Source of the DNA: Myxococcales bacterium
GTDB lineage: Bacteria > Myxococcota > Polyangia > Fen-1088
Assembly (NCBI GenBank): GCA_003153875.1
Contig: PMBY01000379.1
Span: forward strand, 7,884-17,700
Reading direction: 5' to 3'
DNA: 9,817 nt
This document shows, one piece after another, positions 5,975 through 9,817 of this stretch. Under the pieces are notes generated by a model. That model searched no databases. It was given only the letters and a program-made list of their open reading frames with translations, and was not told where the DNA came from. Position numbers and translations under genes: made by a program. Position 1 is the stretch's first letter. Every line of letters begins with the position of its first letter.

Positions 5975-7249
5975 CTACTTTCTACGCACAATCTCGAGGT
6001 CGGGTCGCAGGCCCAGGGCCGCGCCGTAGCGGAGCAGCCCGTCCATCTCGGCCGTGCCTGGGTCCACGGACGCGCGCAACGGTGCCCGCAAGAGCGCGTG
6101 CTCAAGCAGGCGCTCCGGCCCGTGGACGTCGCGCCGCCAGCGACTGGTACCGCCATCAAGCACAGGCGAGACAACCGCCAACGCGGCGAGCACGATCGCC
6201 GTGACCATGCGGGCGCGGCCCAGGCGGGCAGCCACCGCGGCCGCGCCTGCGCTCAGGGGGACTGCGGCCGCCATCAGCGCCGCAGGGAGGCCCGCACGCG
6301 TGGATTCGAAAGCCGGTCCGCTTTGCGCCGGAACATGGCCGAGCAGGAGCGCCGTCACCAAGGTGAACCCGAACCAGAATGCGACGAGAGGCGCCCGTCT
6401 GAGCAGCGCCAACGTCCCCACCCCGGCCAGCAGCAGCCCCACCACGCCCATTTCGTCGCACAACTCGACCGCGGTCCCGACTGCCGTGACCTGATCGTGC
6501 ATCCCGGATGGCCACAGGTTGCCGAGCAGATGCCCGAGGTTCAGCGGGGTTCCCGAGGCCGCCACGCTGCCCAGCACCGAACCGCCCAGTGCCGCGACGA
6601 AGAGCAAAGGTGCCCAGAGCGGCCAGCGGCTGCCCCGGTGCAATTCCCACAGCCACAACCCAAGAGTCAGGGGCCACAACAGCGGACCGGCCAACGAATC
6701 CACCCCGGCGGCCAGGCCTGCCAGGCCCGCCAACGCCAATCCGTGCCCAGCCCCTCCCTGTGCGCGCAGAAGAGGCAGCGCGGCCAACCAAGCCCCGGCC
6801 AAGAGCGCCAGCGTAGCCGACGCCGCGCCCGCCGAGGTCGCTGACTGAAACATGGCCGACGACAGTCCGCCAGCCAGCGCGGCCCCTGCGGCCAGCCACG
6901 GCTCGTAGAAGAAATCCCGCGGGCCCTGACGAGCATGCGGGGGCGGGCGCAACGCGGCCAGGAGATCCGCACACACCCGACCCACGAGAGCGGTCGCCAG
7001 GGCGGCCCACAACGCTGCCGCCAGGTTGGCACGAGCCGCAGCATCGCCTAGGGGCAAACAGCCAACCAATCGCGAGGCCAGCAGAGCCAACGGCGTGCCT
7101 GTCCCCTGTGAGGCGGCATCGAGCGCTCCCGCCACTCTCGACGCAGCCCCAACCCGATCCAACCCCAGCGGCGTGCCCGCGACATAGACCAGCAGCGACC
7201 CCACGAAGAGAGCCGGATCGAGGGCCGGCCAGGTTCGCTTGTCGCTCAT
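5975..7249 (-). CDS. Polytopic membrane protein, divergent DUF2723 (GT-C-like)
   Basis: Seen: 424 residues from the ATG at 7249-7247 (MSDKRTWPALDPALFVGSLL), with roughly ten hydrophobic segments (about 13-29, 52-66, 76-100, 117-133, 144-161, 170-200, 211-232, 268-304, 319-342, 347-364) and a soluble tail. The segment GTPLALLASRLVGCLPLGDAAARANLAAALWAALATALVGR (51-91) follows the DUF2723 pattern GYPLY-x-lP-G-x-A-x-R-x-N-l-x-SA, and the tail RYGAALGLRPDLEIV fits the family's G-x-RPD ending. Family knowledge: DUF2723 proteins are related to GT-C glycosyltransferases such as protein O-mannosyltransferases. Odd: the usual acidic Asp-x-x-Glu and HPPG motifs are not recognisable (QGTGTPL replaces HPPGYPL), so catalytic activity is doubtful. 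An open frame extends to 7495, but that part is hydrophilic, overlaps ribF and is unlikely to be translated. It is convergent with vapC with zero spacing. The family call is tentative. Confidence 0.75.
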   Translation of the reverse strand: MSDKRTWPALDPALFVGSLLVYVAGTPLGLDRVGAASRVAGALDAASQGTGTPLALLASRLVGCLPLGDAAARANLAAALWAALATALVGRVCADLLAALRPPPHARQGPRDFFYEPWLAAGAALAGGLSSAMFQSATSAGAASATLALLAGAWLAALPLLRAQGGAGHGLALAGLAGLAAGVDSLAGPLLWPLTLGLWLWELHRGSRWPLWAPLLFVAALGGSVLGSVAASGTPLNLGHLLGNLWPSGMHDQVTAVGTAVELCDEMGVVGLLLAGVGTLALLRRAPLVAFWFGFTLVTALLLGHVPAQSGPAFESTRAGLPAALMAAAVPLSAGAAAVAARLGRARMVTAIVLAALAVVSPVLDGGTSRWRRDVHGPERLLEHALLRAPLRASVDPGTAEMDGLLRYGAALGLRPDLEIVRRK

Positions 7250-7267
7250 GGGCCGATCCAACGCGAA

Positions 7268-7376
7268 AGCGAGCTCGCTGTCGAGAGGCGATTCGTGCCC
7301 ACTCCAGCCACGACCTTCTGCGACTATCGCAGGATTGTGGGGCTGGGCCTTAACTTGACGTCCGCGCCCTGGGCGC
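7268..7376. promoter_or_regulatory. Cluster of three palindromes between the divergent DUF2723-like gene and ribF
   Basis: The 129-bp gap between start codons 7249 and 7379 holds AGCGAGCTCGCT (7268-7279, a perfect 12-bp palindrome), CTGCGA-CTA-TCGCAG (7318-7332, perfect 6-bp arms) and GCGCCC-T-GGGCGC (7364-7376, perfect 6-bp arms). The third ends 2 nt before the ribF ATG and could form an RNA hairpin (GCGCC-CTG-GGCGC) at the position of a ribosome-binding site, which is otherwise not visible. A TTGACG lies at 7355-7360 but has no fitting -10. I see no FMN riboswitch. Roles as operators or a translation-limiting hairpin are inference, and GC-rich DNA makes chance palindromes common. Confidence 0.3.
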
Positions 7377-7378
7377 TT

Positions 7379-8353
7379 ATGCCCAAGAGGGTGCACGTCA
7401 TTCGGGGCCGCCAGCGCATCACGTCCGACCTGGGGCGTACGCTGCGCGCGCCCGCGGTAGCCATCGGAAACTTCGACGGTGTGCACTGCGGCCACCGGGC
7501 CTTGGTGGCCCTAGCCAGTCGCCTCGCCCACGCGGAGGGCGGTGAGTCCGCGATCCTGACTTTCGATCCCCATCCCGCGCGATTCTTCGCACCCGCGTTG
7601 GCGCCACCCATGTTGCTAACGCTGGAGCGTCGGTTGGAACTGCTTGCCGAGGCAGGCGCTGATGCTGTCGTGGTCGAGCCTTTCACATCCGACTTTGCTG
7701 CCCTGCCCGCCGATCGCTTCGTCGCCGAAGTGCTGCGCAAAGACCTCGACGCCCGCCATGTGGTGGTGGGCTGGGATTTCACTTTCGGGGCCGGGCGGAA
7801 AGGCAACGCAGCCCTGCTCGGCAGCGAAGGCGCGCGCCTGAATATCGGAGTCAGCGTGGTGCCGCCGGTCATGGTCGAGGGGCTGGTGTGCTCGTCGACC
7901 AAGATCCGCGAATTCGTGCTCGAGGGCCGGATGGAAGGTGCGGCCATGCTTCTGGGCCGGCCCTTCGAGCTTACCGGCCACGTGGTCCACGGCGTCGAGC
8001 GCGGCCGCACCCTGGGCATCCCCACCGCCAACCTGGATCCAGAAGCCGATCTTCTGCCCAAGTCAGGAGTCTACGCCGCGTGGGCGCGTCGCGTGGATGG
8101 CGGCCTACCGCTGCGCCTGCGCGCCGCTGTGAGCATCGGCAGCAATCCCACCTTTGCCGCCGAAAGCCGAGGCGCCTCGTCCGTCGTGACCGTCGAGGCC
8201 CACTTGTTGGACTTCGACGGTGACCTTTACGGCGCGCGCCTGCGCCTAGAATTTTCCGGTCGCGTGCGAGCGCAACGCTCGTTTCCTTCGGCGGACGAGT
8301 TGGTGGCCGAGATCAGGCGTGACATCCTCCGAACGCGGGAACTTCTTGCATGA
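7379..8353 (+). CDS. ribF: Bifunctional riboflavin kinase / FAD synthetase RibF
   Basis: Role: cytoplasmic enzyme that phosphorylates riboflavin to FMN and adenylates FMN to FAD. Seen: 324 residues, normal for the family. The N-terminal adenylyltransferase domain has AIGNFDGVHCGHRALV (nucleotide-binding GxHxGH-type motif, H36 to R40), LTFDPHPARFF (61-70), VVGWDFTFGAGRKGN (129-143) and SSTKIRE (172-178, the SSTxIR motif). The C-terminal flavokinase domain has GHVVHGVERGRTLGIPTANL (200-219) with the PTAN metal/ATP-binding motif at 215-218, GVYAAWA, SIGSNPTF and VEAHLLDFDGDLYG (272-284), where E273 is the expected catalytic base. The start at 7379 (MPKRVHVIRG) is where family members begin; an in-frame ATG at 7295 would add 28 residues without family support. 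Its TGA overlaps the next gene's ATG (ATGA, 8350-8353), so the two form an operon. Confidence 0.95.
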   Translation: MPKRVHVIRGRQRITSDLGRTLRAPAVAIGNFDGVHCGHRALVALASRLAHAEGGESAILTFDPHPARFFAPALAPPMLLTLERRLELLAEAGADAVVVEPFTSDFAALPADRFVAEVLRKDLDARHVVVGWDFTFGAGRKGNAALLGSEGARLNIGVSVVPPVMVEGLVCSSTKIREFVLEGRMEGAAMLLGRPFELTGHVVHGVERGRTLGIPTANLDPEADLLPKSGVYAAWARRVDGGLPLRLRAAVSIGSNPTFAAESRGASSVVTVEAHLLDFDGDLYGARLRLEFSGRVRAQRSFPSADELVAEIRRDILRTRELLA

Positions 8354-8829
8354 GCATGGAACACCTGTACGAGACCGAAACCATGGCGGAGCTGTGCGTA
8401 CGTCAGGGCCGACTGAGTGAGGCCATCGCCATCTTCCGCGAGCTCGCCGAAACCGCCACCGACGCGGCAGTCCGGGCGCGCGCCCGCGACCGGCTGACCG
8501 GCTTGGAGGCGATCTGGCAGCCCCTGCGTGTCGCCGAGGTTCCGCCTGCGGACCTGGCCTTGCCCTCGATTCCGGGCATCTCGCTGCTGGTCGGCGAGGA
8601 CCAGGTGACCGTGGCATGGGCCCTGCCGCCCGAGACCAGCTCGCCGGCTCTCGACGTTCTCGTCCTGCAGCGTACGGCCAGCGGCATCGATCCACAGAAG
8701 AAGCTTCTGCCCCTGACCGAAACCTCGGGCCGCATCGGTCTGCTTCTGCCCGGGGCGCATTCGGCCCTGGCGGCCGCGGGCACCATACGCGACGGCCGCT
8801 TCGTGCCCATCGTCCGGTCCACCGGATGA
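8350..8829 (+). CDS. Small TPR-like protein translationally coupled to ribF, function unknown
   Basis: Seen: 159 residues, soluble, with no signal peptide. The N-terminus (about 7-52: TETMAELCVRQGRLSEAIAI, then FRELAETATDAAVRARARDRL) reads as one tetratricopeptide-type helix pair plus a third helix. The linker (about 53-75) is Pro-rich. The C-terminal half (76-159) is beta-rich, with VTVAWALP, LDVLVLQRTA, GRIGLLLPGAH and the closing GRFVPIVRS. The N-terminal motif, in the style TETMAEL(Y/C)xxQG(R/H)xxEA, is common in Myxococcota and related deltaproteobacterial proteins; I recall similar C-terminal halves beside DUF4912-like proteins but cannot confirm it. The gene starts inside the ribF stop codon (4-nt ATGA overlap), so it is co-translated with ribF. 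An adaptor or scaffold role is inferred from the TPR-like part only. The gene ends immediately before a terminator hairpin. Confidence 0.75.
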   Translation: MSMEHLYETETMAELCVRQGRLSEAIAIFRELAETATDAAVRARARDRLTGLEAIWQPLRVAEVPPADLALPSIPGISLLVGEDQVTVAWALPPETSSPALDVLVLQRTASGIDPQKKLLPLTETSGRIGLLLPGAHSALAAAGTIRDGRFVPIVRSTG

Positions 8830-8864
8830 AAAGAAGCGCCCCGGGAACTCACGCCCCCGGGGCG
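8829..8864 (-). terminator. Rho-independent terminator of gdhA, possibly bidirectional
   Basis: Perfect 9-bp GC stem CGCCCCGGG (8837-8845) / CCCGGGGCG (8856-8864) with a 10-nt loop. On the minus strand the stem is followed directly by CTTCTTTT (8836-8829), a U-rich tract, so it should end gdhA transcripts 24 nt after the gdhA stop codon. On the plus strand it sits 7 nt after the stop of the TPR-like gene but lacks a U-tract, so any effect in that direction would be weaker. Confidence 0.8.
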
Positions 8865-8888
8865 GTTGCAGAATGGCTGGGGGCTTTT

Positions 8889-9817
8889 CTAGACTACGCC
8901 TTGGTCGATCATCGAATCGGCGACTTTCACGAAGCCGGCAATGTTGGCGCCCATCACGTAGTTGGTGGGTTGGCCAAAGTCCTTCGCGGTCTTGTAGGCA
9001 GCCCCGTGGATGGCTTGCATGATGCCCTTCAGCTTCGCGTCGACTTCCTCGCGCGTCCACGACAGACGCATCGAGTTCTGGCTCATTTCGAGGCCCGAGG
9101 TGGCCACGCCACCGGCGTTGGCAGCCTTGCCAGGACCGTAAAGCACCTTGGCCTTGATGAACTTCTCCACCGCCTCAGGCGTCGACGGCATGTTCGCACC
9201 TTCCGCGATGACCGTGCATCCGTTCTTCAGCAGCGTGTCGGCGTCCTTTGCGTCGATCTCGTTCTGCGTGGCCGAGGGGAAGGCCGCGTCGCACTTCACC
9301 ACCCACGGGCGCTTGCCGGCCACGAACTCGCAACCGTACTTCTTGGCGTACTCCTGGATGCGGCCGCGGCGCACGTTCTTGAGTTCGAGCACGAAGGCCA
9401 GCTTGTCCGGGGTGATGCCCTTGGGGTCGTGGATAAAGCCGTCCGAGTCGGAGAGCGTGACCGCCACGGCGCCCAGCTGGTTCAACTTCTCGACGGTGTA
9501 CTGGGCCACGTTGCCGGAACCCGACACGGCGCAGATCTTGCCCTTGAAAGTCTCGTTGCGCGTCTTGAGCATCTCTTCCGCGAAGTACACGGCGCCGTAG
9601 CCGGTGGCCTCGGGACGAATCAGCGAACCGCCCCAATTGAGCGCCTTGCCGGTGAGCACGCCCACGAACTCGTTCTTCAGGCGCTTGTACTGGCCAAACA
9701 TGTAGCCGATCTCGCGACCGCCGACCCCGATGTCACCGGCGGGTATGTCAGTGTCGCCGCCGATGTGGCGGAACAGCTCGGACATGAAGCTCTGGCAGAA
9801 GCGCATGACCTCGTTGT
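8889..9817 (-). CDS. gdhA: NADP-type glutamate dehydrogenase GdhA (N-terminus outside window)
   Basis: Role: reversible reductive amination of 2-oxoglutarate to glutamate, assimilating ammonium, as a cytoplasmic hexamer. Seen: 309 in-frame codons, about two thirds of the usual 445-450 residue protein. The frame is open at the window end (NEVMRFCQSFM...), so the substrate-binding part with the catalytic lysine lies outside. Numbering from the Met at 9806, TDIPAGDIGVGGRE carries the catalytic Asp (D25), GGSLIRPEATGYG (59-71) is the family signature, VSGSGNVAQ (94-102) is the dinucleotide-binding loop, and LSDSDG follows it with Ser/Asp in the style of NADP-specific enzymes. ATQNEID, IAEGANMPST, GPGKAANAGGVATSGLEMSQN and NYVMGANIAGFVKVADSM match E. 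coli GdhA almost throughout. The stop TAG is at 8891-8889, just before a rho-independent terminator. Convergent with the ribF operon. Confidence 0.96.
   Translation of the reverse strand, partial: NEVMRFCQSFMSELFRHIGGDTDIPAGDIGVGGREIGYMFGQYKRLKNEFVGVLTGKALNWGGSLIRPEATGYGAVYFAEEMLKTRNETFKGKICAVSGSGNVAQYTVEKLNQLGAVAVTLSDSDGFIHDPKGITPDKLAFVLELKNVRRGRIQEYAKKYGCEFVAGKRPWVVKCDAAFPSATQNEIDAKDADTLLKNGCTVIAEGANMPSTPEAVEKFIKAKVLYGPGKAANAGGVATSGLEMSQNSMRLSWTREEVDAKLKGIMQAIHGAAYKTAKDFGQPTNYVMGANIAGFVKVADSMIDQGVV

Noticed and set aside
7295..7378. Upstream ribF start at 7295
   Set aside because: The 28 added residues do not resemble RibF N-termini, and the segment contains the palindromes of the intergenic region.
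7250..7378. FMN riboswitch upstream of ribF
   Set aside because: The conserved RFN-element sequence blocks are not recognisable in these 129 bases.
7250..7495. N-terminal extension of the DUF2723-like protein to 7495
   Set aside because: The extra 82 residues are hydrophilic, overlap the start of ribF, and have no family match. MSDKRTW at 7249 leads straight into the first membrane segment.

Overview
The window is a GC-rich bacterial chromosome segment with compact gene packing, 4-nt ATGA gene overlaps and divergent gene pairs. A predicted lipoprotein beta-glucosidase, a DUF2723-like membrane protein and a TPR protein following ribF suggest a Gram-negative of the Myxococcota / former Deltaproteobacteria type. 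This placement rests on general protein style only and is low confidence.

Layout, left to right. (1) Positions 1-992, minus: a DTW-domain protein (tRNA-uridine aminocarboxypropyltransferase family), cut by the window start. It begins at GTG and carries a second C-terminal domain resembling a DEDD-type exonuclease. (2) 1041-1865, plus, divergent from (1): a secreted protein resembling the ChaN/EreA/TIKI group. (3) 1874-2014: a roughly 125-bp imperfect palindrome built from CACAGAG heptamers and flanked by a 6-bp direct repeat, lying between two convergent genes. (4) 5211-2016, minus: a GH3 beta-glucosidase lipoprotein followed after 1 nt by rsmB (16S rRNA m5C methyltransferase). (5) 5310-5974, plus: a VapB/Phd antitoxin and a PIN-domain VapC toxin overlapping by 4 nt, with a candidate promoter and palindromic operator. 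(6) 7249-5975, minus: a polytopic DUF2723-like membrane protein whose stop directly abuts the toxin stop. (7) 7379-8829, plus: ribF (FAD synthesis) and a small TPR-like protein overlapping by 4 nt. (8) A rho-independent terminator at 8829-8864, then gdhA (NADP-type glutamate dehydrogenase) on the minus strand, cut by the window end.

Most genes are housekeeping (tRNA and rRNA modification, FAD synthesis, ammonium assimilation). The accessory parts are the toxin-antitoxin pair inserted between the beta-glucosidase and the membrane protein, and the palindromic element between the secreted protein and rsmB. No rRNA, tRNA, CRISPR array, prophage or transposase gene was seen. No gene-free stretch longer than 300 bases exists. 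I see no strong case for a wholly new multi-gene system. The best leads are the DTW plus exonuclease-like fusion and the CACAGAG palindrome.
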